Shown here: positions 45,899 through 57,544 of the stretch, piece by piece
Layout of the letters: the number at the start of each line of letters is the position of its first letter
How positions within the stretch are numbered: the first letter of the stretch is position 1
DNA from: Acanthamoeba sp. SK_2022b
Lineage: Eukaryota; Discosea; Longamoebia; Acanthamoebidae
DNA length: 64,000 nucleotides
Direction: 5' to 3'
Assembly: GCA_027943245.1 (NCBI GenBank)
Contig: JANDJZ010000016.1
Span: 1-64,000 of the forward strand
Position numbers and translations under genes: made by a program
The notes under the pieces: model-generated
The model's input: the letters and a program-made list of their open reading frames with translations, nothing else
Told to the model about the DNA's origin: nothing
Database searches by the model: none

Positions 45899-46023
45899 CT
45901 CGTGCTAAATAAAATGATGTTTTTTCCCCCAATTTCCTTCCGCCTTGCGTGTATCGACCCAGCCAGAACGCCCCACCACATGTCGCATCTCTTCACGTAT
46001 TTACATTCGTCGCTTGGCTTCGT

Positions 46024-46614
46024 TCACATGACGAGGCACTTCTTTTTGTTGGAGCTTCTGTCTCGCTTGGGTCCCAGAAGAACGGTCTTGACGGCTTCAT
46101 CGAAGGTGAGCTTGATGTTTTGCCCCGTGAAGGCGCTGCACTCGACGTACTCCACTGCCCGCATCTTGCGCGCCCCGGCTTGAGCCTGTTCCACAGACAC
46201 AGGCAACTGGCCGCGTCGCTTCAGAGCTTCCAATGTGCTGCTGTCGTTACGAAGGTCGGACTTGGTGCCCACGAGGATGATGGACGCCGAGGGCTGGAAG
46301 TGCCGTAGCTCCGGAAGCCACTTTTCGAAGGCGTTGCCGAAGGAGACGGGGTCCACGACGGAGAAGCAGAGCAAGAAGACGTCGGTGTTGCCGTAGGACA
46401 GCGGCCGCAGGCGATCAAAGTCTTCCTGGCCGGCGGTATCCCACAGTGACAGCTCCAGTGCTTGTCCGTTGGCGGAGAGCTGGACCACATAGTTATCAAA
46501 GATCGTTGGCTCGTAGGTCTTTGGCACACCGTTGGTCGCGTAGCTCAGGAGCATGCACGTCTTACCCACGGCGCCATCTCCCACTACCACAAGCTTGATC
46601 TGTCGGGCCGCCAT
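46024..46614 (-). CDS. Rho/Rac-family small GTPase
   Basis: Single-exon gene, about 196 residues, starting MAARQIKLVVVGDGAVGKTC. P-loop GDGAVGKT, switch I YEPTIFDNYVVQL, switch II DTAGQEDFDRLRPLSYGNTD, base recognition GTKSDL and SAFTGQN are all intact, and the Rho-type insert region (STLEALKRRGQLPVS) is present. The basic C-terminus SSNKKKCLVM is a CaaX box; the terminal Met favours farnesylation. Acts at membranes in actin and motility signalling. The lack of introns contrasts with every large neighbour. Divergent from the Furry gene across 424 nt. Confidence 0.96.
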   Translation of the reverse strand: MAARQIKLVVVGDGAVGKTCMLLSYATNGVPKTYEPTIFDNYVVQLSANGQALELSLWDTAGQEDFDRLRPLSYGNTDVFLLCFSVVDPVSFGNAFEKWLPELRHFQPSASIILVGTKSDLRNDSSTLEALKRRGQLPVSVEQAQAGARKMRAVEYVECSAFTGQNIKLTFDEAVKTVLLGPKRDRSSNKKKCLVM

Positions 46615-47038
46615 CAACGTTGATCGGTGTCGCGTGTTCTGTATGTATGCGTGCCAAGCGCGCATCCTCCACTCTTGTACTCGTCCTTCGTAGAACCATG
46701 GTTCTGGAGGCGCGAACGGGTGGCCTCAGCTGCTTCGGCTGAACGCGCCCGCGTGATTCGGAGAATTTGTGGAGAGAAGAAATCATCTTTTTCTTACTAA
46801 TAAAGATTGGCCAAAACAAACAAAAATTGCGCATTAATAACCAATTTAAAGTTCCCCTGCGACCACCAAAACAGGCGGTGTATATGGTTAAAGGAGAAAG
46901 CCACGTTGAAGAAAGTTTTTGCGCAGGGCCATGGGACTCGTGAACCTCTGGCGCGAGGGAGTTTCTACAAACTAAATATAAGACCAGCAACGGAAGGTCT
47001 CACCAGAAGACCGCTGCAGCTTAGCTTCGGCTAAGACC
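46615..47038. promoter_or_regulatory. Divergent promoter region, Rho GTPase / Furry
   Basis: 424 nt, AT-richer near 46790-46870, between divergent start codons. No RNA gene is recognised. Confidence 0.4.
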
Positions 47039-49885
47039 ATGGACACACTCAAGGATCTAGAGGTGATCAAGCCTCCTCAACTTGTCGCCGCTGAGTTCAC
47101 GCGGGCGGCCGACAAGACTTACAAAGCCTTAGTACGCACTTCAATGTGGATATCTGTGAAAGTCAAGGTCGGCTGACGAGGTGCTGCGGTGTGGGGGGGG
47201 GGGCTATTATAGAAGGAGAGTAAAGATATATGCTTCATGCTCCTATATGAAGATGTCAATCTTCCAGCGGACGCAGGCTGGAAAGCGCTTTTCCAAGCCT
47301 TCAACGTACTCTCGGCAGAGAGAGTCTTCCTACTCACCATCGCCGACGCTCTACTCGATTGGAGGCGCCAGGAGAAGCCGAACAAGGAAGATACAGACTT
47401 TGACCAAGCAGTATGTGAAAATCACTTCAAACCGAGCGCCTTCTTGGAGATGGGCTCACCGGTTTGCAGTTGGCCAGGGACAACATCTTCTTTCAGTCGA
47501 TGAACGAGCTGTGTTTAGAGAAGTTCATCGCAGACGACGTACAGGTGTCGGCTCTGTTCGCCATCTGCTGGGAGCACTACGAACTTAAGGTGCCTGACGC
47601 CAACGACACCAAGCTCGCTGCGTCCGTTCTGGCCGAGAACAGGAAGCACGTTACCGAGCTGTGCAACCAAGTGCTCGCACGCATCTACCCCTTCAGGTAT
47701 GTAAAGCTAGCCAGTGCAGTGGGGATGAGGGCCTCTAACCCTTTATTCGCTCCGGCTCGGCCAGGTTCCTTGCACGGCCGGACGAACTGGACAAGCTCTT
47801 CCACTTACAGATTGTGAAGAACAAGAAGAAGCTGGACAAGAAGAACGAAGACGCACTCATGTACTTCCTGATGCCGCTGATCCACAACGACAACAGCCTC
47901 AACGACAAGAAGGGCTGGTCAGAATTCCGGGAAAGCCTCGAGAGCACCTTTGCGAGTATCGTTGGCTCCTGGAAGGACAAGAAGGGCGAGAAAAGGTAAG
48001 CATAATCGATTAATTGAGGAGATTTACCGTACCGGCGCATTGCGGGTTGAGCAAAATCTCACCATCTTCCTCGTGGCAGTTTAATCAAGTTCGTAATCAA
48101 AACGATAATTCGATGCATGCAGCACACGCAAGAACTGCAGAGCCGATGGAATGGCTGGCTCACCGATGCCAAGAAGCGATTGGAACCTTTGGAGGCACTG
48201 TGGCTGCTGACCAAGGTCCACATCAACTTCTTCACCACCACGGCCAGCGAATTCGGCAAGGAGAAGGTCGCCAAGAAGCTGGGCGACCTCAAACCCGCCA
48301 CAAACAAGCAACAGGCCTGCCTTCTTTACATAATTACCGAAATCGCCATACGCGCCAAGGAGCAAACTCTTTCCGTTAAATGGGCACTCGACCTCATCTA
48401 CCTCTACATCGACAGCAAAGTGCCCAAGTGCGGGCCTCGAAATGTTGTTGTTCTATTTTATTTTATTTACCCATTTTTTGCGCAGGTCGATAGAGACAGG
48501 CATCCTGGCGGGAAGAATATTGGTCACGAGCAAGAACATAACTCTTCTGCCGCAGGACCTCAACGCCATCCGCAAGAAGCTTCTCCACCTGCTCAACAAC
48601 TCCAAAGAAGTCATCAGTACGTCCACAACGAGATATCGAATTGGCCGTCGTATTCCTTGCTCAGCTTCGTTCTCCCAGGCAACCCTCCCCTCCTTGCCGC
48701 ATGTATCCTACTGGTGCCCGATGTGCTGCTGCCGAATGACGATGAATTGGCGAGGAGCTTTACGCTGGTTCTCTCCGATCATTTCGTAAACTCGGCCGAC
48801 CAAGGTACCTGTCCCCCCATCTCCTCTCTCATCCCTGCTGCTCACCCGACCCTTCACCAGGCGTTTCGTATCGCGCCGGCAAGATGTTGTGCAAGATACT
48901 GGCTGCCCATCCCAGTCTGCGACCGATGATTGTGGCGCAGGTGGCCGAGTTCACAGCCAGCATGTGGCTGCAGAATGAAATGGACATTCACGACTCAAAG
49001 CTGGGAGGATCGTTGGACAAGGTACTCCTCGCAACAGCGACAGGTTCGTTTAATCCTGGTTAAAACTCCCTTTTCGTCTCCTTTGCGCTCCAGCTCTGTC
49101 TTCTGCTTCAAAAGTGGGATGAGACCGAGCTGGATGGACGAGACATCAAAGGCCCTGAAATGTGGATCAGCTTTGTCGAGGCTCTAGCCCTGATCTTTGC
49201 TCTGTGCTCTCCGTCTTCGTCGATCAGGTACCCTCCACCAACCTCACCACCCCTTTATCAACCGCTCTTTGTCTCACCACGTTTTCCATCTGCCACAGGG
49301 CACGAGCGCTGACTATCCTCGAACTGGCTCATCGGCTTTCACCGCGCTTCTACGGGCGAACAGGCAAGGACAAGGAGAGGAGGAAAAGAGTCATCGAGGT
49401 GTTCTTCCAGGTAACGATAAAGATGCCCAACGTCGCGAAATGTTCACCATGACCTTGCTATTCTTATTTTCCTTCACATTGGCCAGGAGTATCACCGTCG
49501 CGAAGCCCTTGGTCCGGCCACAGACTACCCCCCACCATCGACGCACATGCTCGAATTCTGGCTGAACGACCTCTGCAAGGAGGTGGAGGCGTCCAAGTAT
49601 GACAACTGGGCCGACATCATAGGCATCGTGCTCAAGAACTGCCAACACCCGCTCTTCGTCTCTTGGAATTTGGTGTGGCCTTGCCCAGTGTGCCGTTTGA
49701 GGCGCTGTGTTACTCACCTTCGCGGTTATGTAGGTGGCGCTCAAGATTGAGAAGAGCCTGGCCACCAAGGCCGGCCCTGAGCACTCGATCAAGGAAAATA
49801 TGTGGTGGAAGAGCCTCATTGTCTTCTCGTGCGCAAGCGCAGGTATGCTGGCTTGTTGGCTATTTGCTAAAGCAAGCTCTCAAAA

Positions 49886-49948
<63 letters not shown>

Positions 49949-52900
49949 GTGTAGATGCCGAAGCTACGCAAACCAAGAACAACTTCCTCAATACGGTCGC
50001 CGAGAACAAGGTGTCTCTGACTACCCTGTTCGACCTCATCTTAAAGAGCAAGGGCAACCAGTTCCCTCGCGATGTCGCGATTGCGGTGCGTCAACCTCCC
50101 GAGTGCCAGTAATGTGCAGTGCTCGTAAATTAAATCAAGACAATCGACTACAGGGACTGGGGCGGCTAGCACTCCATCCGCAAACGTACAAGACCTTACA
50201 CCAGTGCATCTCCGAGAGCAAGAAGCTGTGGAAGACTTCGATGATAGGAGCAATATGCGCCTTTATTGCGGAGGAGCAACTCAAGAAGATGACCGACATG
50301 AACACCTTCCGCGTCGCTGTCAGCATTATCAAGGAATTCCTCGAGGCAATGGTAGGCTCTTCACACTGTTGTATTTTGAGTTTCGTTTCAATCTGGCTCA
50401 CCAATCGCTATACATAGCTTCCCGCATTCCATTTCGAGGAGGAGATCGATGGACAGGAACTCCTCGGGGGCATCGCGAACACGTTGCGGTTCTATTTCTG
50501 CAAGGTCATTCATCACACCTCCTGGCAGGCGCACCTCCGCGAGGAGATCGCCTTCGAGCCGGTACGCGACTGCTTAGTCCGTCGCTTTCCTGCGATTGAG
50601 TACGAGGCTGATTTCTGAGAGTGTGAAGGTGGTGTGCGAGCGGTTGCTGCGGAGCTTGATGAGGTGGTGCAGCGACGACACGTCCAAGTTCAAGTTGGAC
50701 ATGAAGAAGGAGGAGAAGGAGTGGAACAAATCTGTCACTCTAACGAGCTACATCAACAGCGAGATCGCCACTCTGCACGCTGCTGCCTCGCAGAGCGTGG
50801 CCTATCTGCTCTGCCAAAAATTCGATGAAAAGATGCACTTGAACTCCAAGGGAGGTATCACCGGCTCGTCCATCATCCAGCATCTTGATGGAGATATCAA
50901 GCACTACAATCCCGAGGTAGGTCCTCTCTCCGTGTTACACCTTCCGCCGACGCTGACCAGCTGTTGGGTTGCGCAGATCTTCGCTACGGCGTGTCTGGGT
51001 ATGAAGCACTACATCGTTCTCAACTGCGGAGGTGTCTTCACGGACAAGCAAAACGACGGGGGTAAGGTGTTCACTGACCTTGTAAATAAGGTACGTGGCC
51101 TGTCTCGGGTGTCTCCAGCCATCGCCCTGCTAATATGCCAGACATGCGTGTCCTGGTCGCGATGCAGTGCTACGATTCACATCTTCAAGTTGCGGAAGGC
51201 TACTTTGATGCGCTGGTTCACTCGTGCCAGATGACGGAACCGGCGCTCTACCCCAAACATGAGCCCACGATCATACAGACGTTGCTCTATCTGGGCTTCT
51301 ACAAAGTTACACCTGCTCCCGCCTCCTCTGCTCCAGAGATCGTATGGTTCTAACCGACGCATTGGGCCTCTATGAGACAGCTGGCGGATGGTAAGGTCGA
51401 GGTCAGGAGGAAGGCCGTAGAACTGCTAAATTGGCTCAGTGAGGCGGTCGAGAAGGCACTGCGGCTGAATCTGCAAACGGAGCAGGTGCAACCCTACTAC
51501 AACATGGCCATCTCCAGCACCCTCCAACGAGACGTGAGCTACGCCTCGTGGCAGGTATCGTCATTTTAACCGTCCTTGGCTCACATCACAAGTCTTGCGC
51601 TCTCCCACTAATCTGTAACCTGGGCAGTCCGAGATCGCAAGCATCTTGTGCATGCAGGAGGAAGCTGGACAGGTGGCGGGCGCCATGATCAAGGAGCTCA
51701 TCGACCGCGTTAAGCAAAACTCAGTGTCGAGACGACAGATCTTCAAGCACGTCGAGTGGATATTGCCCTGGATCAACACCCTGGTTTCGGTGAGCGGCGG
51801 CTTGCTCGAGCAGCTCTTTGGCCTGATTAAGGAGCACTACAACAATCAACCCAACGAGATTCAGAAGATCTGGTGCACGCTCGCCAGAAAGGTATCCAAA
51901 CTCATCCCCATGGCTGAATGGCTGTGCTGCGCGGCTGCGACCTCCCCGCTGCGACCTCACCGCTTATCCGTATTGCCAGCCATCCAACGTAAAGACCATT
52001 CTCGAGTACTTCCTCGACGAAGCCAGGTGGGCAGACATGCAAAAGGCACCTACTCTCCCTCCCTCTCTGTAATGTTGTTGGTGTCCGCTGACCGCCTTTT
52101 CGCACTACTAGAACGGCTATGACCTCGCGTTGGCCAAATGGCTCATGGTATCGATGATGCAGAAGAACAACATCCGAGCCCTCTGCACTGTAGATGACAC
52201 TCAGGATGCGCAGAAGCTCAACAAGCTTGTCATCGATACTCTCGTTGCCGTGCGTCACTCTCCTTCCCTATCCGGAGCGTGTACAAAGCCCAGCCGCTCA
52301 TCAATGCACTTTGGGCTCCTGTTGGGGACCATCCTCGCTCCTCCAGGAGGTCGGAGAGATTCCAGCGCACCCCGATGTGGAGCGACACCAGCGCGCGCTC
52401 TGCTTCCTGATCGACATTATCATCGAAGTGCCCGTACAGGAGTACGCCGTACACCTGCCTACGATCGCCCACGTCCTGTTCTTGGGTACACGCTCGGGCC
52501 AGCCTATACCACGTTGATACAATCGACGTGAACGCGAGTGTATTGACACAATAGTCTGGGCTGGGGGGCAGGCCTGATGCGTGAGGAGACGGTCGCCACA
52601 GTCAGGAAGGACATGCGGATGCGCTACTGCGAGCTGTGCAGCAACCTGCTCAACGTCTTCGGCTTCCAGCAATGGAAGCGGTCGACGCAGTCCTGGCAAG
52701 ATGCCGAGTTCTTGCACGCTAACAAGATCGAGGGGCTCTTCAAGCTGGTCGATGGCAAGGAAGACGCCCTATCGAGCAAGATGCTGGCCAGCGTGGACAA
52801 CCTGTGCTTGCAGATGTGCGAGTTCCTGTTCCAGGAGAGGTCATTCCAGGGCGCGCGGCGTGAGTGGAGCCTGAGAGGTACGCTCGCACCCAGCGCCATG

Positions 52901-53982
52901 TGTCGTGTCGTGTCGTGCTCACCGGTATCGCACAGCTTTGGAGTTTGCAGAGAAGGCGGCCACCATGCGGATGAAGAAGCTGTCATACCACATCTACCGC
53001 TTCCTCCTGTCAGAGATTCCGTTCCTCGATCACGTGACAGAAGACGTGACCAAGCTCTCTCGCCACTTTGTGGGAGCCCTCAAGTTGTGGGAGATCGACA
53101 AGGAGGGCGCCAAGCACATCACGCTTGAGCTGACCCACACGATCCACGTACGTGCAGCCAAGACACTGAGTCTCTCGAGTCGCATGTCTGACTGATCAGC
53201 CTCCAGCGCATGTTCTTCTTGGTGGAGCAAGAGAATCAGCTTTCCAAGTTCCCCGAGCTGTTCTGGCTCCCCGTGGCCATGGCCGACAAATGCGTGCACA
53301 AGGGCTTTGTTCCCGGCCGTACGGACGTCTAGCATCGCCAGCCTAGGCCTTTTACTGCTGTGCACGCGTATATCTGATCTAGTATTTGCTGTGCATGCAG
53401 AGTTGGTCAACTTCTTCTCGGCAATGGTGGCCAAGCTCCAGATGTCCAAGCAGCTCGAGCCCTTCTGTGCAGAGATCAGCGCCAGGTAACAACGAATCGC
53501 CACCAGAAAAACGGTCTTGCTGGTTCATCTTTCTTTTTGCTTGTATGTACGGATGGCCGCGGACGATAGGAATCCCGACAAGCGGTTCGTGGGGTTCCAC
53601 CCGCTGTTGACCATGTGCCTCGTCACCGCCGACGACGTAAACACCAAAGACGAGCTCATGAAGGTAACTCTACTCGCTTTCATAAGCCCCTAAGCTGAAA
53701 TCTGACCGCACCGCTACTCTTCCGTTCTCCACACAGTTAATCTTCGACTTCTTCAACACGCCCGAGTGGGACTCCATTTTCCAGTGCAAGAGCCTGCAGC
53801 TCTTCGTGCGTAATGCGGTACGTATCGCCATCAGCGTCACATTTGCATCATTGGCTGACCAATCAGGGCTGGGCTCCTGTGTCTACAGATGGGAATGCTG
53901 CCCTTCTACGTTGAGTACATCCACAGGAACCCGGACTTCATTTCGGAGAGGTTCCCCACCATCATTAAGCAATGGTACGCAT

Positions 53983-54044
<62 letters not shown>

Positions 54045-55841
54045 AAGAGGGAATAATTGGCTCATTGTTCCCTTCATCAAAGGCTCGACTCGGAACCGAC
54101 GCTGACCGTCGACGTGCGGGAATGCCTGCTGGGACTGGATGACATCTTTGGCAACAAGTGGACCACGGCGGCCCTGCTCCAGGCGCACCTCCAATCGCAG
54201 ATAATCGACCTGAATGACGACAAGGAGTTCAAGATCACCTTCTACGTCTGGCTCCTCCGTGGTACGCCCCACCACTAAACCTTGTGCGTTGCCTGCAACG
54301 CCCACTGCTCACGAGTGGTAAAAACGGCAGAGAGGGCCAACGTGCTCATCCCACTGCTGTTAAGGAAGCTCGACTTCTCGGGGCTGGCCATCTTCTACAG
54401 ACAGCAAGCGTCGTCGCAGCTCGAGGAGACCAAAATCAACCTCTTCTGCTTCAACGTACGTCTATGCAGCTCAGACTGAGTCGTGCATGAGAATCAAAGG
54501 CCGTTTCTTCACTGCTCACCGCTGCTTTGGTTGGCACTCCCATCATAGGACCTCAAGTCCAACATGTGGGGCGGTCCGTTTGCCGGACGAATCGTCGTCA
54601 CCCCGCCTAGTGGGGTGCGTTCCTCCCCCATTCTCCCACTCGCGGTGGCCCGCGACTGACTGCCTGGTCGGTGTATGGGCGCGAATTCTCCGCTTGCAGC
54701 CACAACCGGCGCCTGCTTCGGCACCGGCCGCAGCTCAGCCGCCAGCCAGCTCAGCCGACAAGGCGAAGGAAGCCCCAGTCAAAAAGTACGCACTCACCCA
54801 TATCCACTCGTTGCTGCAGGCCATTCGCTGAACGTGCTACCTTGCTTCCTTTTCCTCTCTTCCCTGTAGGCTGCCAATGGGCCGTTCTGACGATACCATG
54901 GACTCCTCGAGTCGGTCGCCCTCCTTCGACCACGACCGGCCGCCCAGGCTTAGCATCGATGAGAAGAGAAGGGCCCCGGTGCGTCTCTCCACCCGTAGAG
55001 AGGGGGCGGGGCGCAAAGCGAGAGTGGCCATCCTCACGATGCGTGTTGGTTATCCTGGCGCAGGACGACGAAGAGGACCGGACCCAGTCGGCTCGTCCGC
55101 GGGACAAGGATCGCGAGCGCGATAAGAAGCGAGTGCCCGCATCGGCTCGTTCGCGCGATAGAGACCGAGACCGAGACCGCGACAGGGACCGCGACAGAGA
55201 CCGCGATCGCGGCAAAGACAAGGATCGCGACCGCGACCGTTCGGCACGAAGGCGGGACGACGATGACGACGAGCGGGGCAAGCGCAGCCGCAAGGAGCCC
55301 TCGTCCTCATCGCGCAGCAGGGACCGCAAGCGTCACGACGACCGCGACCGCGACCGGGACAGGGACAGGGATCGCGATAGGGACAGGGACAGGGACAGAG
55401 ACAGGGACAGAGACAGGGACGGGAACGTGGCCAACCGCAAGAGGAGCGAAAGAGTCTCCGAGCGACGTGACAAGCCACCGGGCCGTGGCGGCAGCTCCCG
55501 GCGAAGGGACGAGGACGACCAGCCGTCAACGCGTGAGGAGGGCACCAGGGACATCGACCCGCCGCAGCCCTCCCGCCGCCAGAACACCGTCGACGACGAC
55601 GACGACGATGTCGATGACCGCGCGCACAGCCCGCCGCCTGCGGCGAGGCCCGTGAGCTCGCCCTCTCCTTCGACCACCTACCGCAACGCGCTCACCCTCA
55701 CGCGCGAAGCGCCCATCCCCCAGAGGGTGGAGAGCCTGGACTCCCCCCGCGCAGAATCTGACGAAGAAGACGATGGCAGCAAGGTACCTCACCCACAAGT
55801 TCTCGCTTCAGTCGATTCCCGCTCTGCTCACCCATTCGCGC

Positions 55842-55917
<76 letters not shown>

Positions 55918-57067
55918 GGTCCAGGATGACTTGGAGAGAGTAGACGCAGATGGGTCAGATCTCGACCTGGAGCTTGAACTCGAGGTCGAGGAGCCACAGC
56001 TCGAATTGGAGGAGGCCCAAGCCGAGAGCGACGACGACCGTGCGGACAACTACGACGAGCCGCGCGGCCGCCACAACTCCACCATCGAGCACTTCGACGA
56101 AGACGAACCTCTGGTCGTGGTGACCGAGCAACCGTCCTCCGAGTATGGCTACGAGTTCGACGACGTGCTTCTCTCCAAGAATTCGCTGCTGCAGAGCCTG
56201 CAGAGCCAATATGAGCCGGATGACGATTCGGTGTCGTCGCTGGCGCGGGCCGCCAAGGGCCTGGTCCAGCGTGACAGCGGCTCGCTCAGCGACCGCGACG
56301 ACCGGTCCGAGGACCGCAGCTACTCGTCCGACGAAGATGACAGGGATCTCTACAACCCGTCGCCGCCCCGTGGCGACATCGCCGACGACCACGACGACTA
56401 CGAGGCCTCCAACGCCAAGCAGCTCATCCGTGAGTTCTGGCAACAGGTGCGTCAGCGCTTTGCTTTTGCTTTTGCTTTTGCTTTTGCTTTTGCTTTTGCT
56501 TTTGCTTTTGCTTTTGCTTTTGCTTTTGCTTTTGCTTTTGCTTTTGCTTTTGCTTTTGCTTTTGCTTTTGCTTTTGCTTTTGCTTTTGCTTTTGCTTTTG
56601 CTTTTGCCTAAAAATTGGGTGGATTGTCGTGCAGGGAGAAAATGAGCTGGAGCGGATCTTGAAGACTGGCTACTTGATCTACACGGAGGACCTCTACCTT
56701 CCGCCCGTCGACGAGAATACGCTGGAGGAGATCATCCAGTGCGATGCGGATGCCAGTAGAGAGGTACGGCGTCAGGGAGAAGGAGGACCGAGCGCAACGC
56801 GGTTACTGACCCGCACGCGCGGCCCATCCACAGGTAAAGAAGTACGCTCTGTCCCGGGCAGTGGACTACTTCAAGCTCCTGAAGGCTGCACTCGATGATC
56901 CCAACGTACGTTGGCCAGCTCTCCTCTGCTGTCTCGACACCAAGACAGGACCAGTAACCTGATGACGTATATTCCGTCGCATACAGAACGAGTGGGAAGA
57001 TAGACAGGAGGTGGAGGAGATCCACCACAGCATCGACGAGCTTCTTAAGAGCAGCCACATCAACTAG
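47039..57067 (+). CDS. Furry/Mor2/Tao3-family cell morphogenesis scaffold
   Basis: About 10 kb with over 30 exons, encoding mainly HEAT-like helices. Furry proteins scaffold NDR/LATS kinases in cell polarity. Starts MDTLKDLEVIKPPQLVAAEF. Indicative segments: VSALFAICWEHYELKVPD, ALMYFLMPLIHNDNSLNDKK, RLEPLEALWLLTKVHINFF, MWISFVEALALIFALCSPSS, EIQKIWCTLARKPSNVKTIL (the typical W..L...P.N...I..FL unit), QRALCFLIDIIIEVPVQEYA, LPTIAHVLFLGLMREETVAT and KLSYHIYRFLLSEIPFLDHV. The tail has an Arg-Asp repeat region (about 55080-55450), acidic stretches and a helical end (REFWQQGENELERILKTGYL ... DELLKSSHIN). Introns hold three dinucleotide arrays and a hexamer array. The assignment rests on general Furry architecture; the N-terminal third is least certain. 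Confidence 0.72.
49887..49945. repeat. (AC)n microsatellite
   Basis: About 29 AC units in an intron of the Furry-like gene, just upstream of the exon beginning DAEATQTKNNFLNTV. Reads CA in the transcript. Confidence 0.95.
53984..54043. repeat. (AC)n microsatellite
   Basis: About 30 AC units in an intron of the Furry-like gene between FPTIIKQW and LDSEPTLTVDVRECL. Reads CA in the transcript. Confidence 0.95.
55080..55450 (+). repeat. In-exon GAC/CGG-type repeat encoding (Arg-Asp)n
   Basis: Imperfect hexamers such as GACAGG and GACCGC, repeated tens of times, encode RDRDRDRDRD stretches, interrupted by a basic/Ser segment (KRSRKEPSSSSRSRDRKRHD). It lies in an exon of the Furry-like gene and stays in frame. 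Confidence 0.85.
55845..55916. repeat. (GT)n microsatellite
   Basis: About 36 GT units in an intron of the Furry-like gene, ending about 8 nt before the 3' splice site (TGTCGGTCCAG). Reads UG in the transcript and occupies the polypyrimidine-tract position. Confidence 0.94.
56458..56607. repeat. (TTTTGC)n hexanucleotide array, about 25 copies
   Basis: About 150 nt of near-perfect TTTTGC repeats in an intron of the Furry-like gene, starting about 10 nt after the 5' splice site (REFWQQ|GTGCGT) and ending about 28 nt before the 3' splice site. If retained, it would translate as alternating Phe-Ala or as poly-Leu. Confidence 0.95.
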
Positions 57068-57544
57068 AAAGAATATGGGATGTCGCTTGTGGGGCCAGAG
57101 ACACCAAAATAAAAGTTATAAACATTACACTTGCCGGAAAGGCGGTACCTGGCGCGTGTAGGAAACTCGATCCAAAGCTGTATTCAGGCGCTTTGAGGTG
57201 ACCCTCTACCACTTGGACCAGGAACGCGTAAGCATACATGGATGCCCAGACGCTCAAGAGCGAAACGCCCTTCCTACCGCTTGGGCAAAGAGGTGACATC
57301 TGATGGTGAACTGGGGTGCCCCATCACACTGGACTACCGTTAAGGTCGACAAGGCCTTTCGTGCATTGCTACCTTTGCCATCCGGCGATATCAGGTCGCT
57401 TCCTATTGCTGCGCAAGGACCGTCGTTGGATACGTGGTGGTCCCGGTGAGATGCTCCACTACGCATCTGACCTTGACTACCAGTTTTATTGGTCGTTGTG
57501 TGTTTCCACAGTGTGTGTTTCTTCAGGAGAGCCAAGCTTGCCCT
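57068..57544. other. Convergent intergenic region
   Basis: 477 nt between the converging 3' ends of the Furry-like and chromodomain genes. The minus strand reads an open coding-like stretch (YAYAFLVQVVEGHLKAPEYS) around 57130-57290 that shifts frame upstream. I do not recognise it, and it may be chance. Confidence 0.35.
57108..57113 (+). terminator. Poly(A) signal AATAAA of the Furry-like gene
   Basis: AATAAA lies 41 nt after the Furry-like stop codon, suitable as its cleavage/polyadenylation signal. Confidence 0.55.

Noticed and set aside
56458..56607. CRISPR-like array
   Set aside because: Repeats are contiguous hexamers without spacers, in a eukaryotic intron.
54671..56611. 646-codon frame ending in Phe-Ala repeats as a separate protein
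   Set aside because: It reads through several introns of the Furry-like gene; the Phe-Ala end is the intronic hexamer array.
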